This document shows positions 9,702 through 17,823 of a stretch of DNA of 64,000 nt, piece by piece. Position 1 is the first letter of the stretch. Every line of letters starts with the position of its first letter. The notes beneath the pieces were generated by a model. It was not told the DNA's origin. It saw only the letters and a program-made list of their open reading frames with translations, and ran no database searches. The position numbers were made by a program, and so were the translations under genes. The stretch comes from Lachnospiraceae bacterium (GTDB lineage: Bacteria > Bacillota > Clostridia > Lachnospirales > Lachnospiraceae): the NCBI GenBank assembly GCA_017551665.1, contig JAFZLB010000052.1, positions 1 to 64,000 of the forward strand, in the 5' to 3' direction.

Positions 9702-10991
9702 TTACGGCGCCAGACAGTCAATGGGAACCACACAGACATTGTCAGGACGCCGGTATGCGGCGGGACTGACACCGCATAAAACCATTTTAAATGCGGGAGC
9801 TCCCATTCGGGAGGTGTCGATGATGCGTTCTATTTTGTTGAGTGTTTTGGCACCTTCTTCAATCCACGAATCCCCGCCCAGTTTGATTTCGATCAATCCG
9901 TAACGCCCGTCGCGCAGCACGATAACCGCGTCGCATTCCAGACCGTTTTTATCGCGATAGTGGTAAACCGTTCCGTTTGCCGCCTCCGCATAGATGCGTA
10001 AATCACGCACGGCCATGTTTTCAAATAACAGACCGAACGTTTCGATATCTTTGCACATCGCCTCCGGTCCGGTTCCGAGCGATGCAGTTGCGATGGACGG
10101 ATCCGTAAAGAAACGGACCGGTGATGTGCGGATTGCTGTTTTGGAACGCAGATTCGGATTCCATGCCGTGATGTCCTCGAACACAAATAAGCGGGTCAGT
10201 TTACGAATATCATTTGCCAGCGTGTCTTCGGAAAATGTACGACCGGTATGCGCAAGGCAGTCCGTAAGGATGGTGGAAAACGATGCCGGTGTACCCGTGT
10301 GCCGTGCATATGCCCGCAAAATCAGCGCAACACGCTTAGGAGGAATCGGATGATCGTTTTCATCCTTTAATTCCTGATGGATCAACGCATAATGATAGTT
10401 TTTTGCCTGTTTTAGCGCAATCCGCCGTGTATCAGCGGTTACGGCCCGTGGCCAGCCCCCGCGGCAAAGAAGATAGGCGATATCCTCTAATTTTTTTTCA
10501 GACGTACCCCGGACAGACAGCGGTGTGTCATTTGTTTGAAAGAAACCGGAAAGTGAAACACTGCCGGAAGATTCGCCGGATTCAAAAAGAGACATCGTGC
10601 GCATCCGCACCGGCTTGATGCGACCGATCCCGCTGTGTGCATCATCTGACATTTTGGGTGGCGTGGCAGAACCGGTAAGGATAAATTGAGAGAAAGCATC
10701 CCGGCGGTCCACCTCGGCGCGCACCGTATTCCAGATCTGATGGGCGGCTATCTGCCATTCATCGATGAGACGCGGCGTATCGCCGTTCAAAAGCGATACG
10801 GGATCCGTTTCCGCCCGCATTCTGTTTGCCAGCCGTGTTTCGGGATCACCCATGTACAGGGCACTTTTTGCTAACTGCTCCGCGCTGGACGTTTTGCCAC
10901 ACCATTTTGGTCCCTCCAGGAGAACCGCACCGATGGCTTCCAGTTCTTCCTGCAATTGTCCGTCTATGACGCGTTTGATATAGGCTTTCAT
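9702..10991 (-). CDS. AAA ATPase with C-terminal DUF4143 (nuclease-like) domain
   Basis: A 429-residue protein of the AAA_14/DUF4143 group. The Walker A motif G-P-K-W-C-G-K-T-S lies at residues 27-35 and the Walker B R-L-I-D-E-W-Q at 74-80, followed by a sensor-like L-T-G-S-A-T segment. The C-terminal part has D-K-N-G-L-E-C-D-A-V and G-L-I-E-I-K, the pattern of a PD-(D/E)xK-fold nuclease-like domain. Such proteins are widespread in mobile regions; their biological role is unclear, with defence or DNA processing proposed. The gene is bracketed by 51-bp direct repeats. Three 22-bp iterons lie immediately upstream, suggesting dedicated control of expression. Confidence 0.88.
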   Translation of the reverse strand: MKAYIKRVIDGQLQEELEAIGAVLLEGPKWCGKTSSAEQLAKSALYMGDPETRLANRMRAETDPVSLLNGDTPRLIDEWQIAAHQIWNTVRAEVDRRDAFSQFILTGSATPPKMSDDAHSGIGRIKPVRMRTMSLFESGESSGSVSLSGFFQTNDTPLSVRGTSEKKLEDIAYLLCRGGWPRAVTADTRRIALKQAKNYHYALIHQELKDENDHPIPPKRVALILRAYARHTGTPASFSTILTDCLAHTGRTFSEDTLANDIRKLTRLFVFEDITAWNPNLRSKTAIRTSPVRFFTDPSIATASLGTGPEAMCKDIETFGLLFENMAVRDLRIYAEAANGTVYHYRDKNGLECDAVIVLRDGRYGLIEIKLGGDSWIEEGAKTLNKIERIIDTSRMGAPAFKMVLCGVSPAAYRRPDNVCVVPIDCLAP

Positions 10992-11010
10992 ACGATAATC
11001 ATAGCATATA

Positions 11011-11078
11011 ATCGGGAAAAGGCAAGTTTATATTCGGGAAATGGCTGATTTTTATTCGGGAAAAGGCCGATTTGTATT
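11011..11078. repeat. Three 22-bp iterons upstream of the DUF4143 ATPase gene
   Basis: The core CGGGAAAAGGC occurs with CGGG at 11013, 11035 and 11057, an exact 22-bp period (about two helical turns). The second copy has one change (CGGGAAATGGC). Each is followed by a T-rich stretch. The array starts 20 nt before the ATPase start codon, so it probably overlaps its promoter and binds a regulator, possibly the ATPase itself. The surrounding gene-free stretch 10992-11317 also holds direct repeat copy C and the metG promoter. Confidence 0.8.
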
Positions 11079-11132
11079 TTTGTCCTTAAACGCAAAATAC
11101 GCTTTTATTCTCGCGAAGCAATGAGCCGGGCG

Positions 11133-11191
11133 CGGATGTTTGTATCAAAACCGCCGTTAAGGACCCCGGCCTGCTCTGTTGTGTCAGGTGA
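11133..11191. repeat. Direct repeat copy C (right edge of accessory cassettes)
   Basis: Positions 11133-11183 repeat 9621-9671 exactly (51 bp). Positions 11166-11191 repeat 8470-8495 exactly (26 bp). Copy C therefore carries both partial repeats and looks like the complete version of the site. Confidence 0.88.
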
Positions 11192-11226
11192 GCCGGGTGG
11201 TTGCAATGTGCCGGATAACATCCGGA

Positions 11227-11256
11227 TTCGCAAATGTGCCCAAAATAGTGTAAAAT
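11227..11256 (+). promoter_or_regulatory. Probable promoter of metG
   Basis: A weak -35 (TTCGCA, 11227-11232), an 18-nt spacer and a good -10 (TAAAAT, 11251-11256) lie 62 nt before the metG start. No T-box leader was seen in the short upstream region. Confidence 0.45.
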
Positions 11257-11317
11257 AGATGTCACGAAAAAAAGCGGCGTCTTGTGCCGCGCTGCAGGAA
11301 GGCATCGGGAGAATCAT

Positions 11318-13396
11318 ATGACAAATAAGGGAAAATACTACATCACCACCGCGATTGCGTACACTTCGGGCAAGCCGCATATCGGCAACTGCTATGAGAT
11401 TGTCCTGGCGGACGCGATCGCAAGGTACAAGCGGGCGGACGGCTATGACGTGCACTTTTTGACGGGCTCCGACGAGCACGGGCAGAAGGTGGAAACGCGG
11501 GCCGTGGAAGCCGGCAAGACGCCGAAGGAGTTCGTGGACGAAATCGCGGGTATCATCAAGGGGCAGTGGGATCTCATGGGCGCCACCTATGACCGCTTCA
11601 TCCGCACGACGGACGAGGACCACGAAAAGCAGATCCAGAAGATTTTCAAGAAGTTCTACGAGCAGGGTGATATTTACAAGGACGCCTACGAGGGCATGTA
11701 CTGCGGCGAGTGCGAGGCCTTTTATACCGAGACGCAGCTGGCGGAGGGGAACTGCCCCGTCTGCGGCGGCGGCGTGCACCAGGCCAGGGAAGAGGCTTAT
11801 TTCTTCAAAATGAAGAAGTACGCACCGCGGCTCATCGAGTATATCAATGAGCATCCGGAGTTTATCCGGCCGGTTTCCCGCAAGAACGAGATGATGAACA
11901 ACTTCCTCCTGCCGGGCTTACAGGATCTTTGCGTTTCGCGTACGTCCTTCAAATGGGGCATCCCCGTGGACTTTGACCCGGGGCATGTCGTGTATGTCTG
12001 GGTGGACGCGCTGTCCAATTACATCACCGGCATCGGCTACGACGCGGAGACGGGCGGGAGCGAACTCTTCCGCAAAAACTGGCCGGCCGATCTGCACCTG
12101 ATCGGCAAGGACATCGTCCGCTTCCATACGATTTACTGGCCCATCTTCCTGATGGCGCTGGATCTTCCTTTGCCGAAGCAGATCTTCGGGCACCCCTGGC
12201 TTCTGCAGTCCGGCGAGAAGATGTCGAAGTCCAAGGGCAACGTCATTTACTTCGATGATATGGCGAATGTCTTTTCCGTGGACGCCGTGCGCTATTTTGT
12301 GCTGCATGAGATGCCCTATGAAAACGACGGCGTGATCAGCTGGGAGCTGATGGTGGAGCGCTTCAATTCCGATCTGGCGAATACGCTCGGCAACCTCGTC
12401 AACCGCACGATCGCGATGAGCGTGAAATATTTCGAGGGCGTGATTGAGGACAAGGGTGTGGACGGTGCGCCGGACAAGGATTTCATTTCCGTCATCACCT
12501 CCTGCTACGAAAAGGTCGAGGACAAAATGGAGGAGCTGCGTGTCGCGGACGCGCTGACCGAAATCTTCAATCTCTTCAAGCGCTGCAACAAGTACATCGA
12601 CGAGACGGAGCCCTGGGTGCTGGCCAAGGACCACGCGCAGCAGGACCGTCTGGCGACGGTGCTTTACAACCTCGCGGAAGGCATCACCGTCGGGGCCTCG
12701 CTGCTTGCGCCCTTTATGCCGGAGACGGCAAAGCAGATCTTTGAGCAGATGAAAACAAAGCCGCGGGACTTTGACACGCTTGCCGATTTCGGCGCCTATC
12801 CCTCCGGGACGATTGTTTCCGGGGACGCGCAGATTCTGTTTGCGAGAAAGGACCTCGGCGATGTCAACGCGCAGGCCGCGCAGATTGCGGAGCGGCAGCG
12901 TGCGGAATATGTGAAGACGCAGCAGGCCGCCGCAAAGAATTTGCGCGCCGCCGGCATGACGGCGGAAGCCGAGCGGATTGAGGCGCAGCTGCGGCAACAG
13001 AATGCCGAGGAAGACGGCGCGGACGCCGCCTCGCCCAAGGCCGCGGCGGACATTCACATGGAAAAGAAGCCGGAAATTCTCTATGAGGATTTCGATAAAT
13101 GTCAGTTTGCCGTCGGCGAGGTTATCGCCTGCGAGGCCGTGCCGAAGTCCAAGAAGCTGCTCTGCATGCAGGTACAGATCGGCGACCAGGTGCGGCAGAT
13201 TTTGTCCGGCATCCAGAAGTATTACAGGCCGCAGGAGATGGTCGGCAAAAAGGTCTGCGTGCTGGTGAACTTAAAACCCGCCACCCTTGCGGGCCTGCAG
13301 TCCGAGGGCATGATTCTTTCCGCGGAAGCGCCCGACGGATCCCTCGCGCTGCTCACCCCGGAAAAGGATGTTCCCGCCGGCAGCGGGATTGCGTGA
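11318..13396 (+). CDS. metG: Methionine--tRNA ligase
   Basis: A 692-residue class I aminoacyl-tRNA synthetase that charges tRNA-Met. The HIGH-type motif is H21-I-G-N, the KMSKS loop K301-M-S-K-S, and the zinc knuckle cysteines C129, C132, C146 and C149. A C-terminal OB-fold tRNA-binding domain occupies about residues 588-692 (F-A-V-G-E-V-I-A and S-G-I-Q-K-Y-Y). The preceding linker (about 520-580) is Ala/Gln/Glu-rich. The start at 11318 matches the family N-terminus; an upstream in-frame ATG at 11282 would add an unconserved leader. The gene is followed 36 bp later by luxS, so both may be co-transcribed, linking methionine use to the activated methyl cycle. Confidence 0.97.
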   Translation: MTNKGKYYITTAIAYTSGKPHIGNCYEIVLADAIARYKRADGYDVHFLTGSDEHGQKVETRAVEAGKTPKEFVDEIAGIIKGQWDLMGATYDRFIRTTDEDHEKQIQKIFKKFYEQGDIYKDAYEGMYCGECEAFYTETQLAEGNCPVCGGGVHQAREEAYFFKMKKYAPRLIEYINEHPEFIRPVSRKNEMMNNFLLPGLQDLCVSRTSFKWGIPVDFDPGHVVYVWVDALSNYITGIGYDAETGGSELFRKNWPADLHLIGKDIVRFHTIYWPIFLMALDLPLPKQIFGHPWLLQSGEKMSKSKGNVIYFDDMANVFSVDAVRYFVLHEMPYENDGVISWELMVERFNSDLANTLGNLVNRTIAMSVKYFEGVIEDKGVDGAPDKDFISVITSCYEKVEDKMEELRVADALTEIFNLFKRCNKYIDETEPWVLAKDHAQQDRLATVLYNLAEGITVGASLLAPFMPETAKQIFEQMKTKPRDFDTLADFGAYPSGTIVSGDAQILFARKDLGDVNAQAAQIAERQRAEYVKTQQAAAKNLRAAGMTAEAERIEAQLRQQNAEEDGADAASPKAAADIHMEKKPEILYEDFDKCQFAVGEVIACEAVPKSKKLLCMQVQIGDQVRQILSGIQKYYRPQEMVGKKVCVLVNLKPATLAGLQSEGMILSAEAPDGSLALLTPEKDVPAGSGIA

Positions 13397-13432
13397 AGAC
13401 AATAAACAACAGTGAAAAAGGAGGATTGCCAC

Positions 13433-13960
13433 ATGGATTTGATTCCCAGCTTTACCGTTGATCACACACTGATTGTCCCCGGCATTTTCGAAAGCAGAGT
13501 GGATGTGCTGGGAGAAGAAATGGTCACGACCTTTGACGTGCGCATCAAGCGCCCGAACGCGGAGCCTGCGCTTGCGCCCGCCGTCATGCACACGATGGAG
13601 CATGTCGTCGCCACCTACCTCCGGAACCATCCGGAATGGAAGGACGAGCTGATTTACTGGGGTCCCATGGGCTGTCTGACGGGCTTTTATATCATCGTCA
13701 AGGGACGCCCCGCCCCGTCCGAACTGTACCCGATCCTGCTGGAATCCTTCCGGCACATGAGAGATTTTGAGGGAGAAGTACCCGGCGCGACAGCGGTGAA
13801 CTGCGGAAACTACCTGCTGCACGATCTCCCCATGGCGAAGTGGGAGGCCGCGCGTTACGTGACGTATCTGGAAGAAAACGCAGGCCGCAATGAGATCTTC
13901 GAATATCCGCAGACCGAGCGGTTGAAGCTGGACGGCGAGCAGGAGTTTTTTGATTCGTAA
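13433..13960 (+). CDS. luxS: S-ribosylhomocysteine lyase
   Basis: A 175-residue LuxS that cleaves S-ribosylhomocysteine to homocysteine and the autoinducer-2 precursor DPD. The metal-binding H53-T-M-E-H57 motif and the third ligand C124 (A-V-N-C-G-N-Y) are present, as is the catalytic C81 in G-P-M-G-C-L-T-G-F-Y. The start is set by AAAGGAGG at 13418-13424, 8 nt before ATG 13433; an upstream in-frame GTG at 13412 precedes that site. It directly follows metG on the same strand. No pfs gene is in the window. Confidence 0.97.
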   Translation: MDLIPSFTVDHTLIVPGIFESRVDVLGEEMVTTFDVRIKRPNAEPALAPAVMHTMEHVVATYLRNHPEWKDELIYWGPMGCLTGFYIIVKGRPAPSELYPILLESFRHMRDFEGEVPGATAVNCGNYLLHDLPMAKWEAARYVTYLEENAGRNEIFEYPQTERLKLDGEQEFFDS

Positions 13961-13993
13961 GGAAGGAAGGGTTCGTCAAAGGTCACTCAAATC

Positions 13994-14021
13994 AATCCGG
14001 ATATCCGCATATCCGGATATT
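13994..14021. repeat. Inverted ATCCGGAT motifs in the luxS downstream gap
   Basis: Two ATATCCGGAT-type sequences in opposite orientation (13994-14004 and 14009-14021) lie 33 nt past the luxS stop. They could form a small hairpin or a regulator site. The rest of 13961-14180 shows nothing I can name beyond the ribosome site of the next gene. Confidence 0.4.
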
Positions 14022-14180
14022 CCGTCATGTCCGCGCCTGCCGTGCAATTTTCCCCGAATTGATCTTTTTTACCCATTTCAAAAACATAAAAAATCACCCG
14101 TTATTATGAGCGGTTTTATGATAGCCTGTGTGCTATATTATTTTTGTAGCACGCAGACATTGGAGAAAGGAGCAATTTGT

Positions 14181-15299
14181 ATGAAACTGTTCAAAAAAGC
14201 TGTCGCACTCGCGCTGACTCTGACATTGGCATGTCCTGCCTTCACCATGTCCGCGAATGCGCAGGAGAAACGCATCAATGAATATCCGGCCTCGAACGAA
14301 GCGAGCCGTGCCAAAATTACCGCAACCGTACCCGGCGACACCGCGTCCGATACGCTTGCGGCCATCGTTGACGGTGTGCGCTGGCCTGAGAAACCGCACA
14401 GCGGAAGCGGTCCGAATCCTTACGCGTGGACAAACTACGCGTCCGCACAGAAATACGGCATCGGCATGGATCGGCCCTCTTCGTTGAAGTTTGAATTTCC
14501 CGAAGAAACCGAAGTGGCACAGATTTGCATCTACTACTTTGTGGACAGCTGGTCGGCGTCTTTACCGAAACACATTGAAATCGATGCCTACGACGGAAAC
14601 GGCAACGGCCCCCTGCCCTGGGCGACCAGCTATAACGCCCCCATCAAAATGAGCGAAACCTGCTATCTGCAGAACTATTACCTGCAGGATCCCCTGATGT
14701 GCCAGTCGTTTGAAATCTCTTTCTTTGCCGACGATACCAGCAAGAAGCAGGGCAATACCCGCTGTGTCGGCATTTACGAAATCGAACTGTACAACCGTCT
14801 TGGTCCTCCGCTCGTTGAAGAGTACGTCGATTATACGCTGACAGGATACTTCGGCGGCGTATATGTGGGATCGGAAGAAACCGCCCATCAGAAATACAGT
14901 CATAATGCCTTTGACGGTGATCTGTCAACAATCTGGCACACGGCATGGGACGGCTGCAGCGCTGACGAACGTTATATGGAAGTTTATCTCGGTAAATCAG
15001 CCGACATTTCCGGCTTTCGGTATTATCCGCGCCAAGGAAACAAAAGCGGAGACAATAACGGCAGAGTAAAAGGCTATGAAATCTATGTCGGCACAATGGG
15101 ATCAAACGGACCCGCATACCGCTTAGTTGCTACCGGTGAATGGGAAGATAACGGCGAATGCAAAGAGGTCAGATTCCCTGTCGTCGAGAACGCGCTGTTT
15201 GTGAAACTCGTCGGTGTCAGCACCTACGGCGTAAAACAAAACACATGGATGTCTGCCGCCGAAATCGAATTCATCGCCACCTATCTGAAAACGTGGTAA
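14181..15299 (+). CDS. Secreted protein with two discoidin (F5/8 type C)-like domains
   Basis: A 372-residue exported protein. The start at 14181 is chosen because AGAAAGGAG precedes it and a standard signal peptide follows (M-K-L-F-K-K, hydrophobic core, A-N-A-Q cleavage near residue 28). Two galactose-binding-like beta domains are suggested, at about residues 30-210 and 215-370. The second contains N-A-F-D-G-D-L-S-T-I-W-H-T, G-F-R-Y-Y-P-R and the closing A-A-E-I-E-F, typical of F5/8 type C/CBM32 modules. No catalytic domain is present, so it probably binds a glycan at the surface or in the medium. A strong terminator follows. Confidence 0.82.
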   Translation: MKLFKKAVALALTLTLACPAFTMSANAQEKRINEYPASNEASRAKITATVPGDTASDTLAAIVDGVRWPEKPHSGSGPNPYAWTNYASAQKYGIGMDRPSSLKFEFPEETEVAQICIYYFVDSWSASLPKHIEIDAYDGNGNGPLPWATSYNAPIKMSETCYLQNYYLQDPLMCQSFEISFFADDTSKKQGNTRCVGIYEIELYNRLGPPLVEEYVDYTLTGYFGGVYVGSEETAHQKYSHNAFDGDLSTIWHTAWDGCSADERYMEVYLGKSADISGFRYYPRQGNKSGDNNGRVKGYEIYVGTMGSNGPAYRLVATGEWEDNGECKEVRFPVVENALFVKLVGVSTYGVKQNTWMSAAEIEFIATYLKTW

Positions 15300-15315
15300 T
15301 CAGAATTACGGTATG

Positions 15316-15358
15316 AAAAAAGGGGGTGCTCCGCCAAAAACGGACACCCTCTTTTTTT
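15316..15358. terminator. Rho-independent terminator between convergent genes
   Basis: A G-rich arm (15321-15333) pairs with a complementary arm ending in CACCCTCT, flanked by A5 on the left and T7 on the right. The A and T tracts make it effective in both directions, for the discoidin-like gene and for the convergent HipA-like gene ending at 15365. Confidence 0.8.
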
Positions 15359-15364
15359 GCCCTG

Positions 15365-16567
15365 TCATGCGGTATAACGCGCTTTCCAGATATCCTTTCC
15401 TTTCCGGAACGCGCGCAGGGATTCCAGTTTGCATTCGTAAAGAGATTGCAGGAGGGGGATTCTGTCATGCCGCTCTTCGATATCCTTCAGATAAAGGGAA
15501 AAATCCATCTCCGCCCGGTCCGGATCAACAAGCTCCCTGTCGTGAACATATTTGAGAAGGCGGATTTCCTTTTCGACGAAGGAATGCGTTTTGACCTCGC
15601 TCAGTCGTACTCCGCGCAGTTCTGCCAGTGACAGCTGATAAAACATGGAGTTGCCGGTATCGTAAACCGGTGCCATGCCGATCACCTGCAGGCTGTCCGG
15701 ATTGCGCAGGATGGCGATGTTGTTCATGTGCCGGTCCGTGTTGGTCAACAGATAATCGGTCATGATCTGGTAGTCGATGAAATTGTTAAAATCTTCCTCC
15801 GCGATACCGAGCTTCAGACAGGCTTTTTTGAACAGATGATAATAAGAATCACTCGGACGAAGCTTTTCCGTCTGCAGAACTTCCCATGCGGAAATGCTCT
15901 CCACTTCTTCCGAGCAGTAATTGAAACTCATGCAGCCAAGACCCTTCCGGTTCCCGTCCACGGTGATATCCGTCAGGTAATACGGGGTGTAATGCGCAAA
16001 ACCCAGCTGTTCATGAAGCTTTGTCGCGAAGACCTCGTTGATGCTCTGCTGATAAGACACACCGTGATTGCCCTTGACCATGAAGCGGCGACCGTCCTCG
16101 TGAATGCACCATTTCTTTTGGAGCTCGCCCTGTGTGGTGGCGGAATCGAAACGCGTTTTGTTCCGGAGATCAATCTTATGGGATTCGTTGAAGGTGATTT
16201 CCCCGAAGGTATCCGTAAAATCATTTTGGAACAGACTCACCTCCGCCCAGGTTAGATCCTCGTCACGGGGCCGGATCCAGTAACAGTCATTCAGACTCAG
16301 GGCCAGGTTATTGACCAGCGCACTGCCGGTGGAGGAGTAGCCCAACCGCTGCAACGCGGTTTTCGCGCCGTGACGGGTTTTCGGGATGGCGCGATTCTTC
16401 CACCATTCGCAAAAGCGCGTAAGATTCTTTTGCCCGCCAAGCGGAAAGTGACCTTCCGCGCCGGGTTTTTTTCGAATATTTGACAGCGTTCCGTCAAACG
16501 AAATACTCATCAGGCAGACGGAAACGTCCTTGTGCATCAAGAAAAAATCTTTTTTCTCTTCAGTCAT
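15365..16567 (-). CDS. HipA-like serine/threonine kinase (toxin)
   Basis: A 400-residue protein with the HipA/CtkA kinase fold. The catalytic segment T-D-Y-L-L-T-N-T-D-R-H-M-N-N-I-A-I-L lies at about residues 268-285 and the metal-binding P-V-Y-D-T-G-N-S-M-F at about 297-306. HipA kinases phosphorylate translation factors such as GltX and cause growth arrest when free of antitoxin. The gene follows the HTH gene by 19 nt on the same strand. The N-terminal 100 residues differ from E. coli HipA (no obvious HipA_N domain), closer to stand-alone CtkA-type kinases. The substrate is unknown. Confidence 0.85.
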   Translation of the reverse strand: MTEEKKDFFLMHKDVSVCLMSISFDGTLSNIRKKPGAEGHFPLGGQKNLTRFCEWWKNRAIPKTRHGAKTALQRLGYSSTGSALVNNLALSLNDCYWIRPRDEDLTWAEVSLFQNDFTDTFGEITFNESHKIDLRNKTRFDSATTQGELQKKWCIHEDGRRFMVKGNHGVSYQQSINEVFATKLHEQLGFAHYTPYYLTDITVDGNRKGLGCMSFNYCSEEVESISAWEVLQTEKLRPSDSYYHLFKKACLKLGIAEEDFNNFIDYQIMTDYLLTNTDRHMNNIAILRNPDSLQVIGMAPVYDTGNSMFYQLSLAELRGVRLSEVKTHSFVEKEIRLLKYVHDRELVDPDRAEMDFSLYLKDIEERHDRIPLLQSLYECKLESLRAFRKGKDIWKARYTA

Positions 16568-16586
16568 ACTTCATATCCGCAGACAA

Positions 16587-16991
16587 TCACACCCATTGAA
16601 TTCCCTCAATCCGGTCATAATAACAGTCTTTTTCAAAGCGGTTCTGCACGGAATAATAATCCTCAAAAAGATTATGCAAATAAAGACCAAGATTGGGTCT
16701 GTTCACCTCCTCCAAATCATCCTCCACCCGGATCATATTCCCCAATCGGTCCAACACGACCCCTCTGACGCGGTCAAAAAAGAAGGATGTCTCATCCTTA
16801 TAGGGTATTTCCTCCAGCCCCTCACGCCGCGCCGGGATGGCGGACGCAAGAAGACGGATCACATAAGACGGCGGGGATGACTCTCCCTGCTCCCACTTCC
16901 GCAGTGTGCTCACCGGAATCCCGAAGTGCTTCGCAAACGCCTTCTGCGACAGGCCGGTCATGTCCCTGAGTTCTCTGATGGTATGATTCAT
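16587..16991 (-). CDS. XRE-family HTH regulator, HipB-like antitoxin
   Basis: A 134-residue protein whose first 65 residues form a helix-turn-helix (T-G-L-S-Q-K-A-F-A-K-H-F-G-I-P-V-S-T-L-R-K-W-E-Q-G). An unassigned C-terminal region of about 70 residues is rich in acidic and aromatic residues and may contact the kinase encoded downstream. The order antitoxin then kinase matches hipBA operons. The promoter contains two copies of a 13-nt palindrome, as expected for autorepression. The start at 16991 is supported by GAGG about 9 nt upstream. Confidence 0.85.
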   Translation of the reverse strand: MNHTIRELRDMTGLSQKAFAKHFGIPVSTLRKWEQGESSPPSYVIRLLASAIPARREGLEEIPYKDETSFFFDRVRGVVLDRLGNMIRVEDDLEEVNRPNLGLYLHNLFEDYYSVQNRFEKDCYYDRIEGIQWV

Positions 16992-17018
16992 GATATATTA
17001 CCTCATGTTATAAATGGT

Positions 17019-17073
17019 ATCCAAATTGGGTAGTGATAATATATATTATATCCAAATTGGATATTGCTGTCAA
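17019..17073 (-). promoter_or_regulatory. HipBA-like promoter with two operator palindromes
   Basis: On the minus strand TTGACA (17073-17068), a 17-nt spacer and a perfect TATAAT (17050-17045) form a consensus promoter. The palindrome ATCCAAATTGGAT occupies the spacer (17050-17062). A near copy, ATCCAAATTGGGT, lies at 17019-17031, 31 bp away or about three helical turns. This is the layout expected for cooperative autorepression by the HTH antitoxin. Confidence 0.85.
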
Positions 17074-17128
17074 ACACGGTATTCGACCGGTGGATGTTTT
17101 CGATTTCGATCAATTCATCGAAAAATCG

Positions 17129-17157
17129 TTGAAGTAAACTCTTGCACATGGTAAACT
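17129..17157 (+). promoter_or_regulatory. Probable promoter of the Phd/ParE-type pair
   Basis: TTGAAG (17129-17134), a 17-nt spacer and TAAACT (17152-17157) lie 24 nt before the antitoxin start. Confidence 0.5.
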
Positions 17158-17181
17158 ATGTTCAAGAGGAGGATAACTGTC

Positions 17182-17448
17182 ATGCCCACAATCACACCGG
17201 TTTCCGATTTACGAAACTATGGCAATGTATTGGAAAAAGTATCCGCTGGTTCGCCGGTCTATCTCACAAGAAACGGTCATGGTGTGTACAGCATCCGGGA
17301 CATGCGCGATGAAGAAAACTTTCAAAAGGCGGAGGCGATGATCCGGCTTCTGTGCGAATTGAACGCCGGTATCCGTTCCGCGGAAGAAGAAGGCTGGATT
17401 TCCGAAGAGGATTTCAAGGCATATCTGCATGGATTGAAGGAACGGTAA
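17182..17448 (+). CDS. Phd/YefM-family antitoxin
   Basis: An 88-residue protein with the Phd/YefM N-terminal DNA-binding pattern (I-T-P-V-S-D-L-R-N-Y-G-N-V-L-E-K-V, then P-V-Y-L-T-R-N-G-H-G-V-Y-S-I). An acidic C-terminal part is likely to wrap the toxin. The start at 17182 is set by AGAGGAGG at 17165-17172; the ATG at 17158 lies before that site. Only 2 nt separate its stop from the toxin start, so the pair is translationally coupled. Confidence 0.88.
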   Translation: MPTITPVSDLRNYGNVLEKVSAGSPVYLTRNGHGVYSIRDMRDEENFQKAEAMIRLLCELNAGIRSAEEEGWISEEDFKAYLHGLKER

Positions 17449-17450
17449 AG

Positions 17451-17768
17451 ATGCAATACCGGATACGATATACACCTGGTGCGCAAAAGGATATGGAACA
17501 GGTTTGGTATGGCGTGCTGGAAGCTTCGGGAAGTACGGAGATTGCGGATCGCTATGTGGATGATTTTGCGGATAAGATCGCGGAAAAAAAGAAGTATCCC
17601 GAGACCGGAAGCCCTTTGTATTACCGTGGATTGGTGACGGGATTTTACTCATTGAACTTCAAGGCTTATAAAGCATTCTACAGAATCAAAGAACCCTATA
17701 TTGAAGTCATACGTATATTGCTTGCAAAGTCGGATTATATGAAAACCATTTTCGGGGAAGAAGACTGA
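17451..17768 (+). CDS. RelE/ParE-family toxin
   Basis: A 105-residue RelE/ParE-superfamily protein. Features are Y-R-I-R-Y-T-P-G-A-Q-K-D-M near the N-terminus, a central P-E-T-G-S-P-L-Y-Y-R-G-L and the C-terminal I-E-V-I-R-I-L-L-A-K-S-D-Y, usual for this fold. It follows its Phd-like antitoxin directly. RelE members cut mRNA on ribosomes and ParE members poison gyrase; the sequence alone does not decide which applies here. The start is at 17451, right after the antitoxin stop. Confidence 0.87.
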   Translation: MQYRIRYTPGAQKDMEQVWYGVLEASGSTEIADRYVDDFADKIAEKKKYPETGSPLYYRGLVTGFYSLNFKAYKAFYRIKEPYIEVIRILLAKSDYMKTIFGEED

Positions 17769-17823
17769 CAAGTCAGACCCTCGATCCACCTGAGGCAAAG
17801 ACTGTGAGCGGAGACAAAAATAT

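Noticed and set aside
8503..10991. Insertion sequence or integrated phage between the direct repeats
   Set aside because: No transposase, integrase or phage structural gene is present, and the repeats are direct rather than inverted terminal repeats.
11192..11317. T-box riboswitch before metG
   Set aside because: The leader is too short and lacks the T-box sequence and a terminator/antiterminator pair.
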